Source: Unio delphinus
Lineage: Eukaryota > Mollusca > Bivalvia > Unionida > Unionidae
Reading direction: 5' to 3'
Assembly: GCA_029339505.1 (NCBI GenBank)
Contig: JAQISU010000166.1
Span: forward strand, 6,915,501-6,979,500
Length of the DNA: 64,000 nt
Below, piece by piece: positions 13,022-24,929 of the stretch. The notes below the pieces were generated by a model that was not told where the DNA came from, ran no database searches, and worked only from the letters and a program-made list of their open reading frames with translations. Positions within the stretch are counted from its first letter, which is position 1; the number at the start of each line of letters is the position of its first letter. Both the position numbers and the translations under genes were made by a program.

Positions 13022-13897
13022 CATCATCATCATCAGTCTCTCGATCGAGTGTGGCCGTTGAGGCACTGTTGCTGCTGAACATCTGACAAGTTCCCTCCAC
13101 TTGTTTCAATTATGAGCCAATGCCTATTTTCTGCAAAACATTTCCTGGTCCATTCTGTGATGTTGTCACTACACTTTTTTTCTGTCTACCTCTCCTTCTG
13201 CCACCCTGGACACTGCCCTGCAGTACTGTTGTGGATAGACTGTTGGCTCTAATGACAAGGCCATACCATTTCAGCTTTCTATTCTTGACAGTTGTGATGA
13301 GGTCTTTATAATGGCCTACAAGTGTCTGATGGTGTTATGCACTTGTTCATTTGTGATGTGGTCCATGTAAGAGATGCCAAGGAATGTTCTGTAGCATCTC
13401 ATTCCAAGTGCCTGGATTCTTCGTTGTAATTCTGCTGTCAGAGTCCAGGCCTCACACAAATACAGAAAGATTGAGATGACTAGTGCTCTCAATAGTCTGA
13501 TTTTAGTTTTCAGACAGATATTCTTGTCTCTCCAGATGGGTCTTGGCTTTGACATAGCTGCTGTTGTTTGTGCTGCTTGTGACAATATTTCTGCTCATCG
13601 GTAATTATGAAACCAAAATATTTGTAATGGGAAAATGTATCCAGTTCCTGTACTTTGACTTTAATCTTGGTTGAGATTTGTTTGCAACTATTTGTCATCA
13701 GTTGTGTCTTCTCGGCACTTATCTCCATGTCAAATCTGGAAGATGTTTCATCCAGGTTCTTCACTAAGGTGGCAAGCTCCACTGCCTGCCAGCCCATCAA
13801 TGTCATCTGCAAAGCGGAGGTTGGTGATGTTATGCCCTCCAATGCTGACTATCCCACAGTGGTTTTCCAAGGCTTAACTCGTGATGCCCTCAAAGTA
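13022..13897 (-). mobile_element. APE-type LINE, 3' part (split by insertion)
   Basis: 3' part of the same LINE family as 57005-59575, in the reverse orientation. The 3' terminus at 13022 has a CATCATCATCATC tail. Coding includes the FADDIDGLAG RT motif (about 13810-13840), LETCSH-like connection sequence, IWRDKNICLKTKIRLLRALV followed by ISIFLYLCEAWTLTAEL, RRIQALGMRCYRTFLGISY and DHITNEQVHNTI. A TA dinucleotide at 13898 marks where a Tigger-like element was inserted, and the LINE resumes at 15956. Confidence 0.88.
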
Positions 13898-13899
13898 TA

Positions 13900-15953
13900 C
13901 AGTCATCCCTCGTTTATAACGGTTAATTATATGCAGTTGTGGTGTTCCACAGGGATCTGTTCTCTTCATTCTGTACACTCAGCCGCTCTCAAGTGTCATA
14001 GATCATCACCCAGTGTCGCACCAATTGTACGCTGATGACACCCAAATATACAAGTCTAGCCACCCAACTGAAGTTGATGCTACCATCCAAGGAGTAGAGA
14101 AGTGCATTTCGGATGTGAAATCATGGATGACATGTAACAAGCTACAGATGAATGATGATAAAACTGAGGCTATTCTAATCACAACACAAAGACTTTCTTA
14201 TTCACATCCTTTACCTCAGACAATAAATATCAGCAACACCAACATTATATTCTCACAGTCAGTACGGAATCTAGGCGTTACTCTAGACAGTACTCTCATA
14301 TTGCACCAACATGTCATGAACATCTGCAGGGCTGCATATCTTGAATTGAGATGCATCAGTTCCATTCGTAAATATACTTCAGTTGATGCCACAAAAACAC
14401 TTGTGTGTTCATTAGTACTTTCAAGACTGGACTATTGTAACTCAATTCTGTCTGGTTCATCACAATATTTAATCCAGAAACTTCAAAAAGTTCAAACACA
14501 GCTGCACGGATCATCTTTAGAGTACCACGATCAGAGCACACCTCACCACTGCTCTGTACCCTAAACTGGCTATCAATTCAATACAGAATCAAACACAAAA
14601 TTTGTTCTCTGTGCTATATTTCAATGACAGACTCCAGTCCAACATACCTATCCAGCCTCACCCATGTGTGTACACCAGCTAGATCCTTACACTCTTCTTC
14701 TGATAATCGTATACTCATTGTTCCCAAGGTGAAAACAAAGTCATATGGACAACGTTCATTTGCACACCAGGGCCTGGCGATGTGGAATGAATTGCCCATT
14801 GACGAACGAATTGCCCTGTTTCGACTGCAGGGACAAACTTAGCGACCTAATCATGTTTTGTATCTTATATGTTTTCAGCATGTTTTTTTGTTTTCCAATT
14901 TCATTGTTTTTGTCATTTGTTGTTCTGTTGTGTAGTCATATCATTATTGATGGTGTAAAGGGCTTAGAGCTTCGAAAGATTAGGCGCTATACAAAGTCCT
15001 CATTATTATTATTATTACCGCGATAAGTGAATTTCCGCAAAGTAGGATTTCGTAGTTAGAGCATAGAAAACCCATTCACGACCCTCTAAATAACTTTGCC
15101 GATTTTAAAGATATCTTTCTGTATTTGATATCAAAATAAGGGTTAGAAGTCAACTTATATGAATATTTCAACAAAATGTGCATATATATTAAAACTTTTA
15201 ATATACAGGTGCAAACAGGTAACATAACAGGTAAAATGCACAAGCAATTATTTATTTAACACATTACATGTATGATAATTTCAAACATTTCGTCTAAATC
15301 AACGATTTCAAAGTATTCCAAAGCTTTTTTGGAGTCATTTAACACTTCGGTGGGTCCAACTCTCTCAGAAAACTGAAAAAAAATCACTTTGGTTCATAGA
15401 GAACAAAAACACATGGAGTTCACACTTCGTCTGGTTCAAAACCTTCAAAGTCCTCTTTATCATCATCACTGTCTCCCAAAAGCACATTCAAATGCATCTC
15501 CAGATGTTTTCTCACATTTTCAATGAACTGTGTTAGGTCACAACAGCTAAATATTTTGATAATTCATAATCTGGCACTTCATTCTCATCTTGCATCGAAG
15601 TTCGCCATTTTGAATAGAAATTCACCATTCGGAAAACATGCTTAGAATGTGCCTGCTTGCCTCGAGATTTCTAGTTGAATTCCAGCTTAACTCGCTAGAT
15701 AATCAAAGTATAATATCTACTTTCAAATAAGGAATTTCTTAGAGATATCCCAAAACGTATGTAGTCTGGTACTATGACGTTAACTAAGCACACTACCCCA
15801 GATCGGTAAAGCGGTCTGCAGGGTTACAGACTTACTTCCCCATGACCGGAAATTCGGTCTGTAGCGATGAAAGGGTTAATATAACACCCCTTTAAAAATC
15901 CGCGATAGAGTGAAGCCGCGAAAGTTGAAGGGCGAAGTGGCGAGGGACAACCG
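13900..15953. mobile_element. Pogo/Tigger-like DNA transposon inserted in the LINE
   Basis: Left terminus CAGTCATCCCTCG and right terminus (reverse complement) CGGTTGTCCCTCG match at 10 of 13 bases. Both sides are flanked by TA (13898-13899 and 15954-15955), the Tc1/mariner superfamily target. Removing it restores a continuous LINE sequence (ACGCTTTTCCACATA joined to CTTTGAGG), matching the uninterrupted copy at 58735-58770. Subterminal sequence such as CCGCGATAAGTGAATTTCC after 15017 is typical of Tigger elements. No transposase frame is recognisable. Confidence 0.72.
13928..15017 (+). mobile_element. CR1/L2-like LINE, 5'-truncated, nested in the Tigger-like element
   Basis: Starts in the RT at a GVPQGSVL-like motif, then HQLYADDTQIYKSSHPTEVD (catalytic YADD), ISDVKSWMTCNKLQMNDDKT, SVRNLGVTLDSTLILHQHV and TLVCSLVLSRLDYCNSILSG. 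The C-terminal domain is spread over frames to about 14840. The 3' end has the GCGCTATACAAAG box and an ATT microsatellite tail (15001-15017). Its abrupt ends lie inside Tigger subterminal sequence on both sides. The same family is present at 60840-61325. Confidence 0.88.
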
Positions 15954-15955
15954 TA

Positions 15956-17245
15956 TGTGGAAAAGCGTGGGTGACAGGAGACAGCCTTGACGTACTCAGA
16001 CTGTTGTCTTGAACCTGTCTCCCACAGAACCTTGAGCAATTACTGCACTGGTAGCCTTGGCATACACCTGGTTGATGGTATTGGTCAACTTTTTACTCAA
16101 ATTGTACTTCTTCATTGTGGACCACAATGTCTCATACCACACTCTGTCAAATCCTTTTTGAAATCTATAAACACATGATAGATGTCTTGTTGACGTTGCA
16201 TGTTCTTTTCACACAGAACCCTAAGATTGAACATTTATTCTGTTGTGCTTCTTCTACTCCAAAACCCTACCTGTTCTTCAGTGATTATTTCTTCTGCTTG
16301 TGAGTTCAATCTGATCAAGATGATCTTCAGCATCACCTTACTAGCATGGCTGATCAAACTGATAGTTCTGCAATTTTGGCACAGCTGGAGATTGTCTATT
16401 TTAGGAAGTGTTATAATCAGTGACTGGGTCCACTGTGTTGGCCATTCACCTGTCTGCCAGATCTTGTTGCAGATTTTTGTTAGTAGCTCTACCACTGATT
16501 CCCCACCACTTTTGATAAGTTCAGCTTGGATGTTGGCTACTCCAGCAGCCTTCCTATTCTTTACTGCTCTTATTGATGACTCCACCTCTTCTTTGAGAAT
16601 GGGGAAATCGTCATCATTTGTCGAGTTTGAACTTTAAGTACCTCTGTGTCTCCTGTGGTCAGATGGATTTAGAGTTCTTTACAATACTCAGTCCATCTTT
16701 CTGTAATGTCACTTGCTTCTGTGAGGCATTTTAAATTTTCATCTTGAATGGTACTGACTCTTGGTTGCTTCTGTCTGGTGAGGTCTTTCACAATTCTGGA
16801 ATGCCTTTTTGCTGTTATTCTTTATCAGACTGCTCTCTATGTTCTCTTTTGTCCATTCTCTTTTGTCCAATACAATCTTCTTTTGCTTTCTTCAAGTTTT
16901 TTCTGATATTCTTGTTTATTTCTCCATACTCCATTGCCCCTGTTATGTGTATGGTGGTTTTGAGGTCTCTTCAGGCATCACACAGATTTAAAATCTCTTC
17001 TGTAACCAAGGGTTTTTTCTTTGGGCAATGGAGGCCAATGATGTCCTTGGCAGCTGTTGTCATGATTGTGTTGAAAGTGTCTGTCATCACTTTAACATCA
17101 ACATCCATCACAAGGAGTGGAGCAAATTTTCCTTCAATTGTGGCTTGGAATGACTTGCAGATGTTAGGGTCTTTCAGTTGTTCAAGGTTAAATTTGAGCC
17201 TGATTTTCTTTGGCTTGTTAAGACACAGATAAATCACAGGACCAT
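15956..17245 (-). mobile_element. APE-type LINE, 5' remaining part (split by insertion)
   Basis: Continuation of the LINE whose 3' part is at 13022-13897. Reading leftward from about 17240: KIRLKFNLEQLKDPN, FAPLLVMDVDVKVMTDTF, NRKAAGVANIQAELIKSGGE, TKICNKIWQTGEWPTQW, EEQVGFWSRRSTTE, then a FIDFKKGFDRVW-like motif A near 16150. The element is 5'-truncated near 17245, before the endonuclease domain. Large antisense open frames here (for example 16744-17232 on the plus strand) are shadows of it. Confidence 0.86.
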
Positions 17246-17249
17246 CTTG

Positions 17250-18989
17250 TGGGAATTACTGATTGCAGGTACAGATATGTCCATTATGGTTTTAAAGGAT
17301 GTGACAATATTACTATCATGTATTTTTCCACCATTATAATACTTATATCAAACTCAGTAATGGCATAAGTTATATTTGTACACATTTACTGCCAATGTCA
17401 CTTGCTTGCACAAGTAATTAAGTTAACAGTGCATCACTGTGAAACAATATTTGTTTATCTGTGTACTCCAAAGTTTGTTTTGTTATAATTATGGGTGTTT
17501 CCTCCATAATTTCTGTTCTAGCTCATCTTTTATCCCGCGAGAGTAATGCCTGAACAATTTTGATTTCTTAACTATTTATAGATAAGTTTCAAATTTTATA
17601 AACTTATAATTAAGTTAACAGTGCATCACTGTTTATAGATAAGTTTCAAATTTTATAAACTTCTCTACCAAAGAAATTTATTTTAGAGAATTTTGCCTTA
17701 GTTAGCACCAGGTAAAGTAAACCCTTCCCCATCATTTGTACTCCCCTGGCAATTTTAGGAATGAAAAGCAAAAACGATATAAACAAAATTACAAAATAGT
17801 GTTATTTCATTCATTTATTTATCATTTCTAGCCTGATTTTTTTGCCCACGGGGAGGGGGGGGGGTACAATGTTGTTTTGTCCATGTTTAACACCAAATTA
17901 GTGGTGGAATAAAATCGGTACACAACTGGAGGGAGCTGAGCCTGTGGCAAATAAAATAACACAAGAAATAATTTTCATACTTGTGACAATATTACATAAA
18001 TAGGCAGACAAATATAAATACACACAATAAAATAAATAAGCAAAGCATGAAACAAACCAAGACATGAATTATTGAATAAAATGTATAAAATTCTGTCCAG
18101 AATACACATAAATGTAAAATATTTAAAACTTAGCTATTTGGCAAGCAATTTTAGATTCATCACAATATTTTTGTGATCTTACAAGAATAATGTTTGTTAC
18201 CCATGTAAATTAAACAAATAAACAAGGTCCCAATAATGATGTTTAAGACCTTAGTTCAAGTACTAAGTTAGTTACAGTAACTAAGCAGACATGGAAAGTA
18301 ACCATACATCATTTCCCTATCTTAAAGGGCATTAAAATGAAAAGTGCAGAAAGATCCTGACGATAAAACTGTGACTGTGATAGGCATAAGATTTCTTCAA
18401 ACTGGGAAACATTAAGTGTATCATGGTTATTCCCTGCACTCCACAGATTTTTATGATAGAAAAAAAACCAAAAGAAACCTTAAAGTATTTACTTTTGAAC
18501 TTGATTTTGAGGATAATAGTTTACATTTGTATTGCAGAACATCTTCCAGTGACAACAGAGGTATGTAAACCAAGTTTCATTCATTTATCTTTAACATCTG
18601 TCATGTTAGAAAAACAGAAGGTAAAATTAAACCTGTATTGACCTATGACCTTAATGACTGCAAGACCACCTCCAATATATTAGGGTGACACACCATTCAA
18701 AGATAATTTGTAGTTATAGAAAGTTCAATTACTTCATCTCAAATGGTTAGAATAGAAGATGCAAAAACGTCATCGGTACAGGTTACTGGGCAAAACAAAT
18801 TAGGTTTTTCCCTCTACATTTTGTAGCCCAGATCATTTGGTGAGCTACATCCATCAAACTCGCTATAATACCACCCAATTTACTGTATCATATACATGAC
18901 CTTGAGGCTACCTAGCTCAGAAGTAGACTTCTACCTCCTGATGGTAAAATGCAGAGCTAGATGTTAACATGTTAACCTCAAATAGTTGA
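17250..18989. other. Intronic sequence, mostly unremarkable
   Basis: Contains the 57-bp duplication and a G-rich run near 17855; otherwise AT-rich without recognisable features. Confidence 0.5.
17575..17665. repeat. 57-bp local tandem duplication
   Basis: TTTATAGATAAGTTTCAAAT through AACTT occurs at 17575 and 17632, separated by AAGTTAACAGTGCATCACTG. That spacer also occurs at 17421. Confidence 0.85.
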
Positions 18990-20240
18990 ATAAATTTGTT
19001 CATTATGAACATTGTAATTAAGCAAGAAACAATTCAAACTGTTTTAGATCTCATCCAGAAAAATGACTGCTTTACTTCTATTCATCTAAAGAATGCTTAT
19101 TTTACTATTCCAATATATACAGACTCTTACAGAGTATCAAAAGTTTCTAAAAAAATTTTTGAACAGTCAATGTTTTCAATCTGTATGTCTCCCTTTTGGG
19201 CTTCCCTCTGCTTCCTGTGTTTTCACTAAGATCCTAAAATGCATTTATGCTTGGTTTAGGTAGCAGTGCAATAAATGGTATTTTGATGACTCATTGAATT
19301 TGGATGGTGATAGTCACATTTGCATGCAAAACTCATGGACTATGATCGAGACATTTAAAATCTCTTCTGCTTACTATCAATTTTGAAAAAGCAGTGCTTA
19401 TTCCATCTCAACAAATTACCTTTTTTGATTTGTTAGACTGTACAGTTTAAGGTTTTTCTTACTGAGGAGAAAGTGGAAATAATCCATGTTTTTGCCAAAA
19501 AGCCTCATTTATTAGTAGGCTTATTAATGCCTTTTATGTAATCATGGAATCCCCAATACACTACAGGTATTTGGAACACAATACAATAAAAGGCCTTAGT
19601 GTAAACAAAAATTTTGATAGCACAGTATGGTTATCTCCACAAAGTATCCAGGAACTTAAATGATGGTATCAAAATGTTGCAGACAAATGGGAATGCTATC
19701 CGACAAGACAAGGTTACTTCTACTTATCAAACTGATGCCTCATTCAGAGTGGGGGAGCTTATGCATTTGATTCAAACAGATCAATCTGGTAGATGAGACA
19801 CAAGTGAGACGTTTTATTCCATAAATTACCTGGAGTCGTGAGCAATTTCTTATGACTTACAAGCTTTTCATTCTGATCACAGAAATGTCCATATCGAGAT
19901 TCAGTTTGACAACATATGTGCTATCTCATATATTAATAATATGGGTGGAATGGCATCGATTCAGCTAGCAAGAAAGATTTGGGAATGAAGCTTAGAAAGG
20001 AAAAAAATTATATCTGCAGTCCATATTGCTGGCAAACATAATAATCAAGCAAACTATCTATCAAGGAACTTTTGTGACTCCACTAAATGGATGCTAAAGA
20101 AAGACATTTTTCAAAAACTGTGCAGAATTTTGTTCCAGATACAGATCTTTTTGCATCTAGATAAAACTGTCAGTTAACTGTTCAGCCCCAGCACTAAAAT
20201 CAGTATCACTGGTGCTATGTCCCTGCAGCACTAAGCTGCG
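18990..20240 (+). mobile_element. DIRS-like retrotransposon remnant (RT and RNase H)
   Basis: Frames with many stops show TIQTVLDLIQKNDCFTSIHL, KNAYFTIPIYTD and CMSPFWASLCFLCF (RT finger/palm), then YFDDSLNLDGDSHICMQN (YFDD-like catalytic box, near 19270). An RNase H-like part follows around 19880-20160: an NNMGGMASIQLARKIW segment, ISAVHIAGKHNNQANYLSRN, WMLKKDIF and DLFASR. This order and the HIAGKHNNQA motif are typical of DIRS1-type elements. No tyrosine recombinase or terminal repeats were found. Heavily decayed. Confidence 0.75.
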
Positions 20241-20474
20241 TCTCCCTGCTTGTGCCCTAGAGAATTTTTACCTATTTGGAAAAACATTTAAACATCATGC
20301 ACATGCATTCATTTTTGTCTTAATTTCTCTTTTTATATCAAATAAAAATCGACGAAATTGTCACCAATTATTCCAAATGAATTTGTCTACACAGTGATGC
20401 ATTTTTATCTATGTGTTCAAGTTTATTGCACCTTTATCATACACTATTTACAAAATTAAGATGATTGCTCCAAT

Positions 20475-20910
20475 TTGCTAGATTCACAAGAACTCTATCA
20501 TCGCTATCAGCTTCCTCTTCTTCTGACAATTCAATCTAAGAAACTTCTATGTCTGAATCTAAATCTCACAAAATATCCAACTGCTGAACATACGTTTCTT
20601 CTGCTTGCTCAATATTTTCGAGATCAAACGCGAGAATCTCCTCATTTTCGTCAACCATCATTTACAATTTTCATGAACAGAACACGTTATGAATCTGCAC
20701 ATCCATTAATAACCCTTGGTTTCTGAACAATTCAAATTTGCACAAAGGAAAGTAAATCATTTCTTATTGGTTAATATTGGTCTGATTCTTGGAAAACCCC
20801 ATTTGTAACCAATGAGAGTTGAATTTCTAACAATGAATGCAGAACCGGATCATGCATACAGATGGGATCAGGGTCAAAAGAGTTAAAGAAGTTCACCTCA
20901 TGGTTTCCAG
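20475..20910 (-). mobile_element. Possible piggyBac-like transposon fragment
   Basis: The reverse strand of 20475-20660 encodes an acidic tract (ENIEQAEETYVQQL, DLDSDIEVS, IELSEEEEADSDD), like the N-terminus of piggyBac transposases. The right side has GGGTCAAAAGAG followed by TTAA at 20882, the piggyBac target. The other terminus is not identified. Evidence is weak. Confidence 0.3.
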
Positions 20911-21202
20911 AACCAGCTCTTTTAAAATTGATGCCTTTTCTTTCTCCCAGCATGATTTAATTCCATACAGCTGTGGACATAATTAACAGCTCATGGAGAC
21001 CAGCAACAACTAAACAATTTAATTTGGCACAGAAAAAGCTGGAATTTTTGGTGTAAGATCAGGAAAATTAATTGCTTTGTGTCTCTGAGGTAACAATTAT
21101 TTCATACTTAGATTCTTTGATAACAGAAGGTAAGTCATAGTGTCCTCAATACTCACATGTTACTTACTACTTTGAGAATGTTTGATAATGCAATTCGCCT
21201 CA

Positions 21203-21907
21203 TAGTGTTGTTCCAATTATTGATTATAATTGATCATCAGTTGTTTGAGCAAACCAATAAGATAATCGACTGTGAACTCCATAATTGATTGTGTGTAAAG
21301 GGAGACTACTTTTTAGGTGTATGCAAAGCACAAAATTTAGTTAAACTCCCAGCCACTAAAGTTGACCTGAAATTTATTAATCTCTTCACAACTACAGATA
21401 AAAAAACTTGCATTTCATACATAGGAATATATAGTCATTATTACATGATCAAGTTGTTAAATTGTTGAGCTAATAAATTTAAACACATTTTGGTGATTTG
21501 TTTCAGTTAAATTGCAACAGCTTTTGTAGTATTTATAAACAATGACAAACAAGAAAAATATGTCCTTCTATACTTTAAATTTTAGACACATCACATGTGA
21601 ATGAAAGAATTTCAGGGGATTGTAGCAGTATTTCAGTTCCATATGACTGATCAGCCATAAAAAGTTGCGTTCATTTAACAAAGTTGTAGAACAAAAGTAA
21701 CACACAATGTAATATTATTGTCAGGCTAAAGTATACATGTCATTAAAAGAGATTACTCCTGCACATTTAAAAACATTGAACTCGATCAAAGATATAACTG
21801 TGTAACAAAAATTAAAATTTGCTCTTAGTAACCGATTATAATCGATGATCAGTTGGTTAAGGGGAAAATATTATCGATTATGAATTTCTGACCGATTCCC
21901 ATCACTT
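21203..21907. mobile_element. Non-autonomous hAT-like element (MITE), long form
   Basis: Bounded by TAGTGTTGTTCC and, on the right, GATTCCCATCACTT (imperfect inverted termini). Imperfect 8-bp duplications TCGCCTCA (21195-21202) and GTGCCTCA (21908-21915) flank it. Subterminal palindromes such as GATTATAATCGATGATCAG occur at both ends. Its right 460 bases are repeated at 35013-35464. No coding. Confidence 0.55.
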
Positions 21908-22069
21908 GTGCCTCAACCTTTTGCTCATTAACATATTAACCCCTTAGGTTTTTGCTGTTTTCACTTGAAATGAGAGTATAAAACACATTTTGGGGACTAT
22001 TTCTGAATACAACCTAATACATCGACTTCCAAGCAATTTCCCATTAGCCCGATGCCTAGTTGTGTTAAA

Positions 22070-22345
22070 AGAATGTTTTCCATTTGTTAGTTTGATGGCA
22101 CATGAGCAGAAAGTGAAAAGTTTAAAGTTCTTTTTCTTTCTAATTGTTTTGCTTAATTAACGGACCCATAATTTTCATATGGAGAAGAGTCTTTATTCAA
22201 AATGTCCACCTTATCCTACTTTTTGCACAGGTTCACATGTCTGTGCACTTTAGACTGGTCTGCCTTAGATATTAGACCATAAAGTCTAAAATCTGGACAC
22301 AAAATCGAATTTCGACCATGGGCAAATTTTGGGTGGAAATTTTTT
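22070..22345. repeat. Dispersed repeat, inverted copy of 10110-10365
   Basis: Same family as the entry at 10110, opposite orientation, about 80 percent alike by eye. An ATTAACCCCT tract lies nearby in both copies (9926 and 21946), which suggests a common terminus. Confidence 0.65.
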
Positions 22346-23289
22346 TTTAAAAAAAATTAAATTCAAAACTGAAAGATTCCAAACATGATTTATAAGTTAA
22401 AGGCTACAACAGTTACAATAGTGTTATATGTGTACTAATTGTCTCATCAATTCCTCACATTATATATATTTATTTTTTATTTACAGAATTGATCCAAAAA
22501 TACTGAAAGCCTTCAAGAAACCAGAATTAAAATGCTTAGATGATAACCATTATGCTTTTCTCCAGCAAATTATGTTTGCTGCTAGACTCTTATGGATTAC
22601 ACTTTTTTGCTAAATTAAAAAATAAACTTAACATAAAGCAATAATTTTTTTTTGGGTCATTTCATTATCATCTCTTCAATTCCACTTTAAAAATTGAGAA
22701 TATTCTTCAAAAGGTGACTGCTGCATAATAATAGCACAAGTGTACCTTCCTTGTTAGCTATTAGCAACTGTATTCAACCCATTTCCAAGAAACCATGGCT
22801 TACTTCCTAAGAGAACTTTGCCTTAAGCACTGATTCATTTTATTCATGAGCTAGTCAGTTTGAAAACCAGTCTATATTTTTAAAGAAAAGAGTCAGAGAA
22901 ACACTTTGTGGTTTGAGTTGTGGATTTTATTTGACGTATTACAGCAAATGGATCTTTTCAAACTTAAAAACGTTTAATCAGGAGACAGGACAAATCAACA
23001 CTGCATTACAAACTTTAAAAGAATACAAGAGTTATGATATCCAGCACTCTGAGCTGTAATTCGGGCATATAATATATAGTTTACACTTTTTTGTCAATTA
23101 TAATAGCAAAAAGTAATTGTACCTCTCAGGCGTTAGTAAGTATGGAAATGGATGAATATTTCAAACTAAAATGTAAAATTTAGCATTTTAAAAACATAAT
23201 GGGCATTCTGGATATTTTTGAAAATTTCATTTGTGATGAACAAAATTTAAAATATATTAATGTAATCATTTGCTTCATGATATAAACTG
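22346..23289. other. Intronic sequence with a small exon-like frame
   Basis: At 22487 a good acceptor (TTTTTTATTTACAG) opens into IDPKILKAFKKPELKCLDDN and about 20 more codons before a stop at 22611. It is on the strand opposite CADPS. No family was recognised; it may be a retrocopy fragment or chance. Confidence 0.3.
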
Positions 23290-24910
23290 TTCCTCTGCTG
23301 GTTCTTTATGCTAGTGGGTGTCCTAGGAAAACCTCGGACTATGTCCGAGTGTCTGAGGTAACCTAGGACACCACATCCTAGGACAAGCTCGGACATTGTA
23401 GTATAAAAACCTTGGACTTTTACCTCGGACAGTAACCAATACTCCAAGGTTTTTCCTAGGAACATACCTCGGACAATGTCCAAGGACACCTCAGACAATA
23501 CGTCAGAGGACACTGAGGACAATATGTCCGAGGTAACCTCGGACATTGCATCCTAGGATAAGCTCGGACATTGTAGTCATAGCTGCCCACCCCCGAGTGC
23601 AAAAATACTGATTACTTGTGACAAAAATACTGATTTTCAGTAATAAATACTGATTTTTAAATTTCAATGCATATGTATCTATTTACAACATATACAACCA
23701 TCAGTAAAGTTGGACAGTGCCTTACATAATTAATGTCAAAGATGCACATGTTGCACATTTGTACCTTCTGGAGTTGCACGTGTTCCATATGGGTGCTCAT
23801 TGAAAAGGTGCAAGAGTGCAACACACTCAAACACAGGCTATTTATAGGAGCCCTTTCCACGCCTTATTTTTTTTTTAATCATTGATTCCAATGTACCAAT
23901 TGTCATTTATTATCTCAATTCCGTAATTTTCTTATTGAAATGTTTTCGTTCAAGCATAAGAATTATCTTTTGCGATTTTAATGTCTGAAAAACTTGTGCA
24001 AAATAAATCACCCAACAACATTAGTAACTGAAAAAGGAAGGTTTATTTCTAAATGAAATTTAAAAATCATATTTTGATCAATGTGCATTAAGGTTCTCTC
24101 TCTCATTTATCTACGTCATAAGTTCAGACTGAGTTGTGTGTGATGAAGCAGGAAGCTGATGTTTATTAGCTTTTTTCATGCTCTTGCATTTCATGGGCGC
24201 CTCCGTGCCCAATAGCAAAATCACTTTACACAATTTACAAAACGTCAATTTTTCTGCTTTACTATATGGTTTCACAAATCTATACAAGACGGCACAAATG
24301 TCCTTCCAGCTGTCTCCTATTTCTTCTAGAGAAAATTCTGAATATTCTGCCTTCCAATTTATCATTATTAGAAGCCGAATACTACGAAGACTAGATACAG
24401 CAACAGCGGTAACTATTGCGAAATCCAATATGGCAGATAACGACAGGCCTGGTAGCCTCGATTTCGAATGAACCAATCGTATTGTAGAACTGTATTCGTA
24501 TATATATGTGATATATTCTGTCAAAATAGAACCAAGAGCGCATTCTAAACTGACAATTCCAAAGAAATTTTATTTTTTTTTTTTATTATAAAAAACGTAT
24601 TTTTTGCACACAAAAAATGTACAACCATATTCTGGTCCAAAATATGGGACAAATACGGGAAAAACGGGACAGTTGGCAGCTATGTGTAGTATAAAAACCT
24701 TGGACTTTTACCTCGGACAGTAACCAATACTCCGAGGACACCTCAGAAAATACGTCAGAGGACACTACATCCTAGGACAAGCTCAGACATTGTAGTATAA
24801 AAACCCTGGACTTTTACCTTGGACAGTAACCAATACTCCCGAGGTTTTTCCTAGGAACATTTGTCCAAGGTTTCCTAGGAAACCTCGGAAAATGTACAGC
24901 CGGGTACATG
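23290..24910. repeat. Palindromic TCCGAGG repeat array, split by an insertion
   Basis: 23290-23577 and 24685-24910 consist of short inverted and direct units built on CCTCGGACA/TGTCCGAGG, CCTAGGACA and a longer unit starting TGTAGTATAAAAACCTTGG. That longer unit recurs at 23393, 24685 and 24791. The 99-codon open frame on the minus strand at 23247-23546 is a by-product of the repetition. The array is interrupted at 23578-24684. Confidence 0.8.
23578..24684 (-). mobile_element. Element with CATAGCTGCC termini and 6-bp target duplication
   Basis: Inverted termini CATAGCTGCCCAC and CATAGCTGCCAAC, flanked by a perfect TGTAGT duplication (23572-23577 and 24685-24690). The empty site GACATTGTAGTATAAAA is present elsewhere in the array (23394). 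A minus-strand frame at 24111-24524 holds a Cys pair and Lys/His-rich segment (FCKLCK ... KKANKH) that may be a zinc finger. No transposase core is recognised. Superfamily unknown. Confidence 0.65.
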
Positions 24911-24929
24911 TGAGGCCAAAGGATTTACA

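Noticed and set aside
13655..14035. 126-codon plus-strand frame
   Set aside because: Crosses the junction of the LINE antisense strand and the Tigger/CR1-like insertion, so it is an artefact.
16744..17232. 162-codon plus-strand frame with hydrophobic stretches
   Set aside because: Antisense shadow of the minus-strand LINE reverse transcriptase.
23247..23546. 99-codon minus-strand frame with repeated Ser/Val/Leu
   Set aside because: Arises from the TCCGAGG repeat array.
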